11,654 nucleotides of DNA from JALZOC01 sp038320555. GTDB taxonomy: Bacteria; Acidobacteriota; Vicinamibacteria; Vicinamibacterales; 2-12-FULL-66-21. Below the pieces are notes generated by a model. The model was not told where the DNA came from. It searched no databases and saw nothing but the letters and a program-made list of their open reading frames with translations. The DNA lies in the NCBI GenBank assembly GCA_038320555.1, contig JBBQEJ010000162.1, positions 1 to 11,654 on the forward strand, in the 5' to 3' direction. The first letter of the stretch is position 1. Each line of letters opens with the position of its first letter. A program made the translations under genes and the position numbers. Positions 1 through 5,715 of this stretch are shown piece by piece.

Positions 1-394
1 GGGACCTACCGTCGCCGTCATGATCACTGGACCCACTTTCGGGGGTTCATGCGCCACCAGTGCCCGGCTTCGACAGCGTAGGCATCGAGCACGCGGTTTT
101 CGCATCGCAGGCCGGAAGCCGCCTCATCAGTATTGGACCGCCGCGTCCTGCTCACCGGCGAAGAGCAAGGACATCTCCGGCTTACGCTCGCCGGCGCGAC
201 GATGGACATCGAATTCTGTAGCCGATCGAATCCGTAGCGTTGTAATTGTTAGCGGAGCATAATGCGACGTGGCACAATGACTTTGCGCTCGCTGCCCGAG
301 AAGCGGCGCATTGCGTATTTCGAAGTAAGACGTAGCCGACTTGATTTGCACGAAGCCGTGCACACAGCTTCTTCCGATCCCCGGGGCGACCACG
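1..394. other. Stretch without a supportable gene
   Basis: No reading frame here looks like a natural protein on either strand. The frames are short, lack a convincing ribosome site, and have the Arg/Ser/Pro-rich or scrambled composition of antisense translations. The best candidate is a stop-bounded plus-strand frame ending in TAG at 235-237 (segment LTGEEQGHLRLTLAGATMDI). It could be a decayed 3' remnant, but it has no ATG and I recognise no family. The stretch is less GC-rich near 240-265. It probably carries the promoter of the 395-1179 pair, but no clear -35/-10 pair could be fixed. Confidence 0.4.
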
Positions 395-556
395 ATGAAA
401 TACTGGATTCTGGCGTGTAGCGCGCTTGCCGTCGTCGCTGCACACGCGATATATACCTTCAACACCCGCCAAAGCCGTCGTCGCGGACAATTCGCACACG
501 ATCAGGTGAGCAACGAATGGCTTGCCTCCGCGAAGATCCACGAGGATCACAATTGA
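395..556 (+). CDS. Small single-pass membrane protein (53 aa)
   Basis: I do not recognise a family. The predicted peptide begins MKYWILACSALAVVAAHAIY, a hydrophobic helix at about residues 3-21. A short basic patch (RQSRRR) follows, then a polar, charged tail ending HEDHN. That fits a small inner-membrane protein with the tail in the cytoplasm, or an uncleaved signal anchor. The ATG at 395 was preferred to the in-frame TTG at 341 because it puts the helix at the N-terminus. Upstream is only a weak G-rich ribosome site at about 383-386. The main support for a real gene is its end: the TGA at 554-556 overlaps the TTG start of the next gene as TTGA, the usual form of translational coupling. The role is unknown; it may partner the downstream membrane HTH protein. 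Confidence 0.5.
   Translation: MKYWILACSALAVVAAHAIYTFNTRQSRRRGQFAHDQVSNEWLASAKIHEDHN
542..546 (+). promoter_or_regulatory. Ribosome binding site fixing a TTG start
   Basis: GAGGA lies six bases before the TTG at 553-555. The longer reading from the ATG at 517 adds twelve residues with no family resemblance and no ribosome site. The TTG gives a start directly ahead of the HTH domain and a 4-base overlap with the upstream stop codon. Confidence 0.6.
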
Positions 557-1179
557 TAAACCAGCGACGAGCGTTTGGTGACAGGCTGCGCCGCCAGCGT
601 GAGCGTCAAGGCGTATCACTCACCGAAATTGCGGAGACGACGAAAGTCGCGGCATCGCTCTTTGCCAGCCTCGAGCGGGGGGACTGCTCGCGCTGGCCCG
701 GTGGTGTGTATAACCGGGCATTCATTCGGGGTTACGCGAAGGCTGTCCAACTGGATCCCGACGAGATGGCCGCCGAATTCGCCGAGTGTTACGAGACGCC
801 GGTAGCCGAAGCGCCTGCACGAACGCCCGCGAAGAGCTCAAACGAAATTCCGGCGCGCCCTGCCTTGCGGCTCACCATTGAAGTGGACCCCGCCGAAGGA
901 ATGCACCGCTTTGCGCGAGCCGCCGCCTTCGCCGTCGCGGACCTGTTGGCCATCGCAGCGCTGGCAGCCGCTGTCGTGCTCACAACCGGCGGATCCCTTT
1001 GGCGTTCGCTCGCCGTCACCGCCGTCGCGTACCACGTCCTGGTACGGGTCATTGGCGGGATGCCGCGACTCCATCGTCTTGCCGGCCGGACCGATACAGC
1101 GACGCCCGAACCGCTCGTCGACCCGATCGAAGGGGAACCCGAGGTCCCCGTCAGCGGCACCGCCAGCACAGTCGCTTGA
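553..1179 (+). CDS. RodZ-like helix-turn-helix membrane protein
   Basis: The protein is about 208 aa from the TTG start. Residues about 6-75 form a RodZ/HTH_25-type helix-turn-helix domain: a GDRLRRQRERQGVSLTEIAE start, then SLERGD, then the signature GGVYNRAFIRGYAKAVQLDP. A Pro/Ala-rich linker follows at about 80-105. Two closely spaced hydrophobic helices follow at about 122-144 and 147-167, then a polar acidic tail. In E. coli, RodZ has an N-terminal HTH that binds MreB, one membrane helix and a periplasmic domain. Here there are two helices, so the tail should return to the cytoplasm, and a periplasmic RodZ domain is absent. A cell-shape role should therefore not be assumed; a membrane-tethered regulator is equally possible. 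It is translationally coupled to the 53-aa protein before it. Confidence 0.8.
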   Translation: MINQRRAFGDRLRRQRERQGVSLTEIAETTKVAASLFASLERGDCSRWPGGVYNRAFIRGYAKAVQLDPDEMAAEFAECYETPVAEAPARTPAKSSNEIPARPALRLTIEVDPAEGMHRFARAAAFAVADLLAIAALAAAVVLTTGGSLWRSLAVTAVAYHVLVRVIGGMPRLHRLAGRTDTATPEPLVDPIEGEPEVPVSGTASTVA

Positions 1180-1199
1180 TTTGATCCGCCGCTGATTTC

Positions 1200-1230
1200 A
1201 ACTTCCGGCCAATGTGTCCAGGCCGAAGTT
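1200..1230 (+). terminator. Hairpin after the HTH gene
   Basis: Arms AACTTCCGGCC (1200-1210) and GGCCGAAGTT (1221-1230) give ten base pairs with one bulged C and a 10-nt loop. It lies 21 bases after the HTH stop codon. No U-tract follows, so it may be a pause or mRNA-end structure rather than a canonical intrinsic terminator. Confidence 0.4.
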
Positions 1231-1275
1231 CAGCCCATTCCAGCGACGGGTGTCAGTTGGTAGATACTGGACCGA

Positions 1276-2658
1276 ATGACGGGACTCGCGGACGAAGCGT
1301 CGGTCGAAGCTCACAGCGCTAGCCTCCCCAAGGATCTCGGCCTCGTCGATCTCACGCTCACGCAGGTCCTCTTCATCGTCGGCCTCCCCTGGGTCGGCGT
1401 GGCCGCCAAGCAGGGACCGGCGCACGTCGTTTTCTGGCTTGCCGCCATCGTCCTCTTTTACCTGCCGTCGGCGGCGGTCGTCATTCATCTCAACCGCGCG
1501 ATGCCGCTCGAGGGCGGCCTGTATCAGTGGGCGAAGCTCGGGTTCAGCGAGCTCGTCGGCTTCATGGTTGCGTGGAACCTCTGGCTCTTTGCGATCCTGA
1601 ACACGTCAGAGACAGGCCTCCAGGTCACGCAGTACTTCCGCTACATCCTCGGGCCTGATGGCGAGTGGCTCACCGGCAACACATGGTTCGTCGTCTTTGT
1701 CAGCACAGTGATCTTTGCCGCCCTCGTGGTCCTCACGGTGCGCGGCCTCAGCGTCGGCAAATGGGTGCACAAGATTGGCGGCATCCTGATGCTGACGACG
1801 TTCGCGATGCTGATGGCGCTGCCCTGGCTGAATGTGTATCACGGGACGTTGCGCGAGTTTCATCCGCTCGCGACGGCCATTCCGGTGATGTCGATCATGA
1901 GCCTGAACCTCGCGGCGAAGATGGGATTCGGTGCGCTCGGTGGATTTGAATACGTGGCGATTCACGCGGGCGAATGCCGGAACCCGGCGCGAACCGTCGC
2001 GCGATCGGTCGCGTTGGCGGCCCCAATCATCGCGGTCATGTTCATCTTCGGCACGAGCTCCGTGCTGGCGCTCGTGCCCATCGATCGCATCGATCTCATC
2101 GCGCCGATTCCGCAAGTGTTGAGCGCAGGCTTCGGCACGCTGGGATCGGCGGCGGCCGTGGCGCCCATCACGATCCTCGTGCTTCTGTGCATTCGCGTCG
2201 CGCAAGCCAGCGTGCTCTTTGCCGGCAACACGCGGTTGCCGATGGTCGCCGGATGGGACGGGCTGCTGCCGCAGTGGTTCACGCGTCTGCACGACCGCTA
2301 CCAGACACCGGTCAACTCGATCGTGTTTGTCGGCGCGGTGACGCTCGCGTTCAGCATAGTCGGGCTGATCGGTGTGGGAAAACAGGAGGCCTTTCAACTG
2401 CTGTGGAACGCATCGGGGATCTTCTACGCCCTGACCTACCTCGTCATGTTCGCGATCCCGATCGCCGGCGTGCGGTCGCCGCTGTGGTTGAAGATCGCGG
2501 CGCTGTCAGGCTTTGCCATGACGCTGCTGTTCGTCGTCCTCTCCATTCTCCCCATCGTGAAGGTAGAGAGCCGGGTTGTCTTCGCGCTGAAGATCTCGTC
2601 CGTGATCGTGATCGCGAACGCGATCGGCCTGGGGATTTTTCTGGGGAAACGGAGGTAG
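1276..2658 (+). CDS. APC-superfamily amino acid permease
   Basis: A 460-aa inner-membrane protein with about twelve hydrophobic segments, the normal size for the AA_permease_2 branch of the amino acid-polyamine-organocation family. These proteins move amino acids or polyamines by proton symport or exchange. Family marks are visible: PLEGGLYQWAKLGF at about 77-90 (end of helix 2 into helix 3), FGALGGFEYVAIHAGECRNP at 218-237 (helix 6 region), and GNTRLPMVAGWDGLLPQWF at 317-335 followed by YQTPVNSI (helix 8 and loop). The glycine-rich substrate loop of helix 1 reads GLPWVGVAA, not the more usual GIGSGIF form, so the substrate cannot be predicted. No strong Shine-Dalgarno precedes the ATG. A -10-like GATACT lies only seven bases upstream, so a leaderless message is possible. 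The gene ends against a decamer repeat array. Confidence 0.88.
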   Translation: MTGLADEASVEAHSASLPKDLGLVDLTLTQVLFIVGLPWVGVAAKQGPAHVVFWLAAIVLFYLPSAAVVIHLNRAMPLEGGLYQWAKLGFSELVGFMVAWNLWLFAILNTSETGLQVTQYFRYILGPDGEWLTGNTWFVVFVSTVIFAALVVLTVRGLSVGKWVHKIGGILMLTTFAMLMALPWLNVYHGTLREFHPLATAIPVMSIMSLNLAAKMGFGALGGFEYVAIHAGECRNPARTVARSVALAAPIIAVMFIFGTSSVLALVPIDRIDLIAPIPQVLSAGFGTLGSAAAVAPITILVLLCIRVAQASVLFAGNTRLPMVAGWDGLLPQWFTRLHDRYQTPVNSIVFVGAVTLAFSIVGLIGVGKQEAFQLLWNASGIFYALTYLVMFAIPIAGVRSPLWLKIAALSGFAMTLLFVVLSILPIVKVESRVVFALKISSVIVIANAIGLGIFLGKRR

Positions 2659-2701
2659 GGGTTCTACCGGGTTCTGCGGCGTTCGCGTTCGTCAGAATCC
2701 G
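2659..2701. repeat. GGGTTCT decamer array, short copy
   Basis: Directly after the permease stop codon come two 10-bp units in register, GGGTTCTACC (2659-2668) and GGGTTCTGCG (2669-2678). A decayed third (GCGTTCGCG) follows, then an inverted AGAATCCG (2694-2701) that runs into the end of the toxin gene. The first 16 bases are identical to 4167-4182, and the inverted end matches 4239-4246. It fills the convergent junction between the permease and vapC. Confidence 0.7.
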
Positions 2702-3105
2702 GTCGGGGAGATGATCTGCAACTTCGGGAAGTAGGTGCGGTAGCGTCGGGCATCGCGAGTGAGGAGTGTGTAGCCGGCAACGGCGGCATGGGCGCCGATG
2801 TAGAAGTCCGGGAGCGGAGCACGACAGGCGCCTCCTGCACGCCGGTACTCGAGGAATGTCTGCGCCGCCAGAAAGGCCGCCTCCCACGGCAAATCCTCGC
2901 GTGCGAAGTACTCGAGGGGAATCGCCTCGTCCAGGTCCTCGATCCGGTCGAATGCGAGCGAGGCCTCGGCGTAGATGATCGGATCGATCACGACCCGGCC
3001 CTGTTCAGCGACACGCGCGATCATCGCGGCTGACCAGTCCGCCCAATCGGAACCGCCCGTCGCGACGTCAATCAGGACGATGCTGTCCACGAGGGTTGGT
3101 GGCAT
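2692..3105 (-). CDS. PIN-domain toxin VapC (AbrB-partnered module)
   Basis: A 137-aa PIN-domain ribonuclease toxin of normal VapC length. These toxins cut RNA, often tRNA or rRNA, with Mg2+ or Mn2+ held by a cluster of acidic residues. All four are present: D7 in LVDSIVLIDV, E47 in IIYAEAS, D100 in APLPDFYIGAHA, and D118 in LLTRDARRYRTYF. The last stretch leads into the usual final strand (LQIISP). It lies 21 bases after its antitoxin on the same strand, the standard antitoxin-first order. No other in-frame ATG precedes residue 1 within that gap. The 3' end includes the inverted AGAATCC repeat. The reading is intact, so it is likely functional. Confidence 0.87.
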   Translation of the reverse strand: MPPTLVDSIVLIDVATGGSDWADWSAAMIARVAEQGRVVIDPIIYAEASLAFDRIEDLDEAIPLEYFAREDLPWEAAFLAAQTFLEYRRAGGACRAPLPDFYIGAHAAVAGYTLLTRDARRYRTYFPKLQIISPTGF

Positions 3106-3126
3106 CGGGGGGCCTGTATCCGACCG

Positions 3127-3351
3127 CTAATAATCCCGCGTCAGGGCCATGATTTCGTCGGTCGTCATCTTGCGCGTCGCGGTGCCGCGAAGCCGTGCCA
3201 CGATTGCCGACCCGCGCGTCGCGCCCCCTGCCTTTCGGATCCGCACGCTGTCGCCGTCCACCTCGAACACCACCTCTGAATGCGGCAGCAGTCCGAGCCG
3301 GTCGCGGATTTCCTGGGGGATCGTCACTTGTCCTTTAGTTGTGATTCTCAT
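3127..3351 (-). CDS. AbrB/MazE-type antitoxin VapB
   Basis: A 74-aa antitoxin. Residues 1-41 form a SpoVT/AbrB swapped-hairpin DNA-binding domain: MRITTKGQVTIPQEIRDRLG, then a VVFEVDGDSVRIRKA hairpin. The remaining 33 residues (charged, ending ALTRDY) should bind and block the PIN toxin encoded 21 bases downstream. The ATG start is clear from the domain boundary. A 30-bp perfect-armed palindrome ends two bases before the start codon. It is the expected operator for autorepression by antitoxin or toxin-antitoxin complex, and it overlaps the place where a ribosome site would lie. No strong Shine-Dalgarno is seen outside it. Confidence 0.88.
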   Translation of the reverse strand: MRITTKGQVTIPQEIRDRLGLLPHSEVVFEVDGDSVRIRKAGGATRGSAIVARLRGTATRKMTTDEIMALTRDY

Positions 3352-3353
3352 TT

Positions 3354-3383
3354 AGTATTACTCTTACTGGTAAGAGTAATACT
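3354..3383. promoter_or_regulatory. Palindromic operator of the AbrB-type module
   Basis: Arms AGTATTACTCTTAC (3354-3367) and GTAAGAGTAATACT (3370-3383) are perfect 14-bp reverse complements around a TG spacer. The site is AT-rich inside a GC-rich window. It ends two bases before the antitoxin ATG on the minus strand. Its perfection and position point to the binding site of the dimeric AbrB-fold antitoxin. In RNA it would also form a hairpin beside the start codon. Confidence 0.75.
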
Positions 3384-3455
3384 TTATGTCCTATTTCACA
3401 GGATACCAGATTCGCCGAGGGCGAGGAGGTCATGTCGCGGCCAATCTTGCCCGCA

Positions 3456-3484
3456 TTGACATCTGATGCGTGATGTTTGATGAT
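3456..3484 (+). promoter_or_regulatory. Promoter of the plus-strand vapBC module
   Basis: A consensus -35 TTGACA (3456-3461) is followed by a 17-bp spacer and a -10-like GATGAT (3479-3484). Transcription would start at about 3490-3492, next to the antitoxin ATG at 3493, so the message would be leaderless or nearly so. That fits the absence of a Shine-Dalgarno there. Confidence 0.5.
3464..3482 (+). repeat. Three TGATG repeats, 7-bp spacing
   Basis: TGATG occurs at 3464, 3471 and 3478, each seven bases from the last. The copies sit inside the promoter spacer and run into the -10. Short direct repeats placed like this are plausible contacts for ribbon-helix-helix antitoxin dimers, so this is a candidate operator for the plus-strand module. 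Confidence 0.45.
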
Positions 3485-3492
3485 TATTGGGC

Positions 3493-3726
3493 ATGCGCAC
3501 GACGCTGGATATAGACGACGACATCCTTCAGGCGGCTAAGGAAATCGCTGCAACTGAAGGCCGGACGGCTGGCAAGGTGCTTTCGGAGCTGGCTCGAAAG
3601 GGCCTGACGCCCGTGCGGCAGAAGGTCAGGGTGCGGAACGGGGTTCCGCTACTGCCGCCGCGTGCTCCCGGCGAGCCAAAGCTCACCATGAAGTTCGTGA
3701 ACGATCTTCGAGACGAAGAACCGTGA
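3493..3726 (+). CDS. Ribbon-helix-helix-type antitoxin VapB
   Basis: A 77-aa antitoxin. It opens MRTTLDIDDDILQAAKEIAA, a beta strand plus first helix typical of CopG/Arc-like ribbon-helix-helix DNA-binding antitoxins. TAGKVLSELARKGL, the second helix, follows. The C-terminal half (about 45-77) carries a PLLPPRAPGEPKLT linker and the tail MKFVNDLRDEEP, which should bind the toxin. An in-frame TTG at 3487 would add two residues, but the ATG at 3493 starts the strand exactly. The TGA stop overlaps the toxin's GTG as GTGA, so the pair is translationally coupled. This antitoxin fold differs from that of the neighbouring module, so the two pairs are unlikely to be a recent duplication of each other. 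Confidence 0.83.
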   Translation: MRTTLDIDDDILQAAKEIAATEGRTAGKVLSELARKGLTPVRQKVRVRNGVPLLPPRAPGEPKLTMKFVNDLRDEEP

Positions 3727-4163
3727 GCCGACCGGTCCTTCTCGATGCGAATGTGCTGATCGCCCTGTTCGAGGCGGATCACGTGCATCACGAGCTTGCA
3801 CACGACTGGTTTGCGGACAACCGCAATCGTGGTTGGGCGACATGTCCACTGACCGAAAACGCGCTGATCCGTGTGTTGTCGAACCCGCGCTACGGATCGA
3901 ACGCCCAACGCGCCGGGGCGCTGGCTTTGCGCCTGCGAGCGTTCTCGGCGGGAGAAGGACACCAGTTCTGGGCTGCTTCGCTGTCGCTCGGTGACCGCGC
4001 GATCTTCGATCCATCCTTCGCAACCCATCGTCTACTCACTGACGTCTATCTGCTGGGTCTCGCGCATGTGAATGCCGGCACGCTCGCGACATTCGATCGT
4101 ACGATCCCGCTCAAGGCAGTCGTGGACGCGTCGCCCGATGTCCTGGAAGTGATTGGGAGATAG
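3723..4163 (+). CDS. PIN-domain toxin VapC (RHH-partnered module)
   Basis: A 146-aa PIN-domain ribonuclease toxin starting at GTG. The four acidic catalytic residues are D8 in VLLDANVLIALFE, E45 in CPLTENALIRVLSNP, D107 in LLTDVYLLGLAHV, and D125 in LATFDRTIP. The CPLTEN and TDVYLLGLA forms place it in a common VapC subgroup, distinct from the neighbouring toxin, which has IYAEAS and LPDFYIGAHA. The GTG overlaps the antitoxin stop, and GAAGAA a few bases upstream may serve as the ribosome site. The frame is intact and full length. A decamer repeat array starts four bases after the stop codon. Confidence 0.88.
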   Translation: MSRPVLLDANVLIALFEADHVHHELAHDWFADNRNRGWATCPLTENALIRVLSNPRYGSNAQRAGALALRLRAFSAGEGHQFWAASLSLGDRAIFDPSFATHRLLTDVYLLGLAHVNAGTLATFDRTIPLKAVVDASPDVLEVIGR

Positions 4164-4166
4164 CCC

Positions 4167-4246
4167 GGGTTCTACCGGGTTCCACTGGGTTCTGGGGGGT
4201 TCTGCGGGGTTCTACAGGAGAACCTTGCAGAACCTCGTAGAATCCG
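4167..4246. repeat. GGGTTCT decamer array with inverted arm
   Basis: Five units beginning GGGTTC start at 4167, 4177, 4187, 4197 and 4207, exactly 10 bp apart. After a 5-bp centre the same unit continues in inverted form (AGAACC at 4219 and 4229, AGAATCC at 4239), again 10 bp apart. It fills the convergent gap between vapC and the MATE gene. A shorter array of the same unit lies on the other side of the TA cassette at 2659. Confidence 0.8.
4196..4236. terminator. Large hairpin between convergent genes
   Basis: The fourth and fifth direct units pair with the inverted units. GGTTCTGC (4198-4205) pairs with GCAGAACC (4227-4234), two G-U pairs follow, then GGTTCT (4208-4213) pairs with AGAACC (4219-4224) around loop ACAGG. 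One more G-U and one G-C extend it to 18 pairs. No long U-tract follows on either strand. The position suits a bidirectional transcript end. Confidence 0.45.
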
Positions 4247-4250
4247 AACT

Positions 4251-5621
4251 TCATGCCGCCGGCGCGGGGGCGAACGAGAGACGACGACGGAACTCGCGGC
4301 GCAGGAGCAGCAGGTTGAGCACGAGCTGCACGGTGATGGCGACGACCGACAAGTACCAGATCCAGTGCAATTGAAAACCTGGCAGCCGCGACAGGAGAAA
4401 TGCCGGGACCGCGACGATCACGATGCGGCTGAACGAGGCAACGAGGGCGGGCAGCGTGTGGCCGAGCGCCTGGAACATGCTCGAGCCGACGTAGATCACG
4501 CCGGACGCAACGAACGTCCACGACACGATACGCAGGTATTCAGTGCCGACGGCGACGACCTGGGGATCGCTCGAAAAGACGCGGACCATCCCGGCGCCCG
4601 CGATATGGCAGGCGGCCGAGAGTAGCACCATCGCGCCGGCGGCCATGAAGACCGCTGATCGAAACGTCGCGCGCACGCGGTCGGCGCGCCGGGCGCCGAC
4701 GTTCTGTCCGGCGACGGGGGCGACCGCGAACCCGAGCGCGACGACGGGCATGAAGCCGGCCTGCACGATGCGCATGCCGATGCCGAATCCGGCCTGCGCC
4801 GCGGACCCGAACGGCCGGCTCACGGCGTACACGACGAACATATAAACGGCGAGCAGCGCGAATTCCGCCCCGGCCGGGAGTCCGATCCCGAGCATCTTCC
4901 TCCAGAGTCCGAAGTCGGGCTTCCAGTCCGCCACCATGAACTTCAAGTACGAGCTCTTCTGAAAAAAGTAGAACGTCAGCCAGACCGATGCGACCGCAAT
5001 CGCGATGAGCGACGAAATCGCCGCGCCGGCCACGCCGAACGGCCGGTGGGTGACCCAGCCGAAGATGAGGAACGGCGCCAGGACCATGTTCAGGATCACC
5101 GACGAGGTCGAGACGATCATCCCTGGCTTGAAGTTGCCGGTACCGCGCAGCGCGGCGCCCATCGCAACCATCCCGAACTGGAGCGACATCGCCGGGATGA
5201 ACCACAGGAGATACTCCGAGGCGAGCGACGCCGTGCGCGCATCCGCGCCGAGCGCGTTCACGTAGGGGACGCGGATGGCCATGCCGCCGATCAGAAATAT
5301 CAGGCCCACGACCACCGACAGCACCTGCGATTGATTGAAGATGAGCAGCGCGCGGCCGTGATCCTTCTGTCCAGCGGCGTGCGACACGAGCGTCGTGATG
5401 CCGACGCCGAGCATCTGTGTAATCGCCAGAACGATGAACGTGAGATTCCCGGCAATGCCGACGCCGGCGACCGCTTCCTTCCCCAGCCGTCCGACCCAGT
5501 ACAAGTCGACGAGAAAATACAGCGTCTGAAACATCATCGTCACGAGCATGAAGCCCGTCGTCTTGAGGAGATGGCGCGTGACCGATCCGGTCGTCAGATC
5601 CTGCATGGCTTGGGTGCGCAT
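4251..5621 (-). CDS. MATE-family multidrug/metabolite exporter
   Basis: A 456-aa inner-membrane protein with about twelve hydrophobic helices in two related halves, the size and plan of MATE exporters. These proteins push drugs or metabolites out using a proton or sodium gradient. Family marks are the N-terminal FLVDLYWVGRLGKEAVAGVG (36-55, with D39 in helix 1), VSHAAGQKDHGRA closing the first loop (79-91), GAALRGTGNFKPG (155-167), and in the second half APVAGQNVGARRADRVRATF (301-320) and SSMFQALGHTLPAL (380-393). The ATG at 5621 has a short AGG upstream; the next ATG (residue 6) lacks even that. A divergent pirin gene starts 94 bp away. No regulator adjoins it, so its substrate cannot be inferred. 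Confidence 0.88.
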   Translation of the reverse strand: MRTQAMQDLTTGSVTRHLLKTTGFMLVTMMFQTLYFLVDLYWVGRLGKEAVAGVGIAGNLTFIVLAITQMLGVGITTLVSHAAGQKDHGRALLIFNQSQVLSVVVGLIFLIGGMAIRVPYVNALGADARTASLASEYLLWFIPAMSLQFGMVAMGAALRGTGNFKPGMIVSTSSVILNMVLAPFLIFGWVTHRPFGVAGAAISSLIAIAVASVWLTFYFFQKSSYLKFMVADWKPDFGLWRKMLGIGLPAGAEFALLAVYMFVVYAVSRPFGSAAQAGFGIGMRIVQAGFMPVVALGFAVAPVAGQNVGARRADRVRATFRSAVFMAAGAMVLLSAACHIAGAGMVRVFSSDPQVVAVGTEYLRIVSWTFVASGVIYVGSSMFQALGHTLPALVASFSRIVIVAVPAFLLSRLPGFQLHWIWYLSVVAITVQLVLNLLLLRREFRRRLSFAPAPAA

Positions 5622-5685
5622 TGTATGCCTGAATGCCGTTCGGGGACCTTCACCGCCTTCCGGGCGTCATAATCAAGTCCGTCGT

Positions 5686-5700
5686 GGAGCCGGACGCTCC
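5686..5700 (+). promoter_or_regulatory. Small hairpin before the pirin ribosome site
   Basis: GGAGC (5686-5690) and GCTCC (5696-5700) form a 5-bp stem with loop CGGAC, ending four bases before the AAGG ribosome site at 5705-5708. Further up, CATAAT (5668-5673) is a possible -10 with only a poor -35. This is weak evidence for control. Confidence 0.2.
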
Positions 5701-5715
5701 AGTTAAGGCAGCCCT

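Noticed and set aside
24..45. TGGACCCACTTTCGGGGG looked like a terminal repeat of an IS21-type element
   Set aside because: Only one copy in the window, no transposase reading frame and no partner end; impression from memory only.
244..256. Near match to a lac operator half (AATTGTTAGCGGA)
   Set aside because: Only one half-site, no symmetric partner and no LacI-type gene nearby; chance similarity.
270..286. Sigma-54-like TGGCAC...TTTGC
   Set aside because: The GG and GC dinucleotides are separated by twelve bases instead of ten, so the spacing is wrong for sigma-54.
182..619. Minus-strand 145-residue frame across 182-619
   Set aside because: It crosses the overlap of the two plus-strand genes, has no ribosome site and no recognisable motif.
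1974..2714. Long overlapping frames inside the permease and other genes
   Set aside because: They are Arg/Ala/His-rich shadows produced by GC-rich codon third positions, with no domain resemblance.
3432..3473. Thirteen-residue frame (MSRPILPALTSDA) after a strong GAGGAGG
   Set aside because: Very short, it overlaps the consensus promoter, and its slight likeness to the toxin's MSRPVLLDA start is probably chance. A leader peptide or toxin remnant cannot be shown.
4167..4246. CRISPR array or integron attC site around the TA genes
   Set aside because: Units are 10 bp with no spacers, and the core GTTCTAC does not fit the attC GTTRRRY core; no cas or integrase gene.
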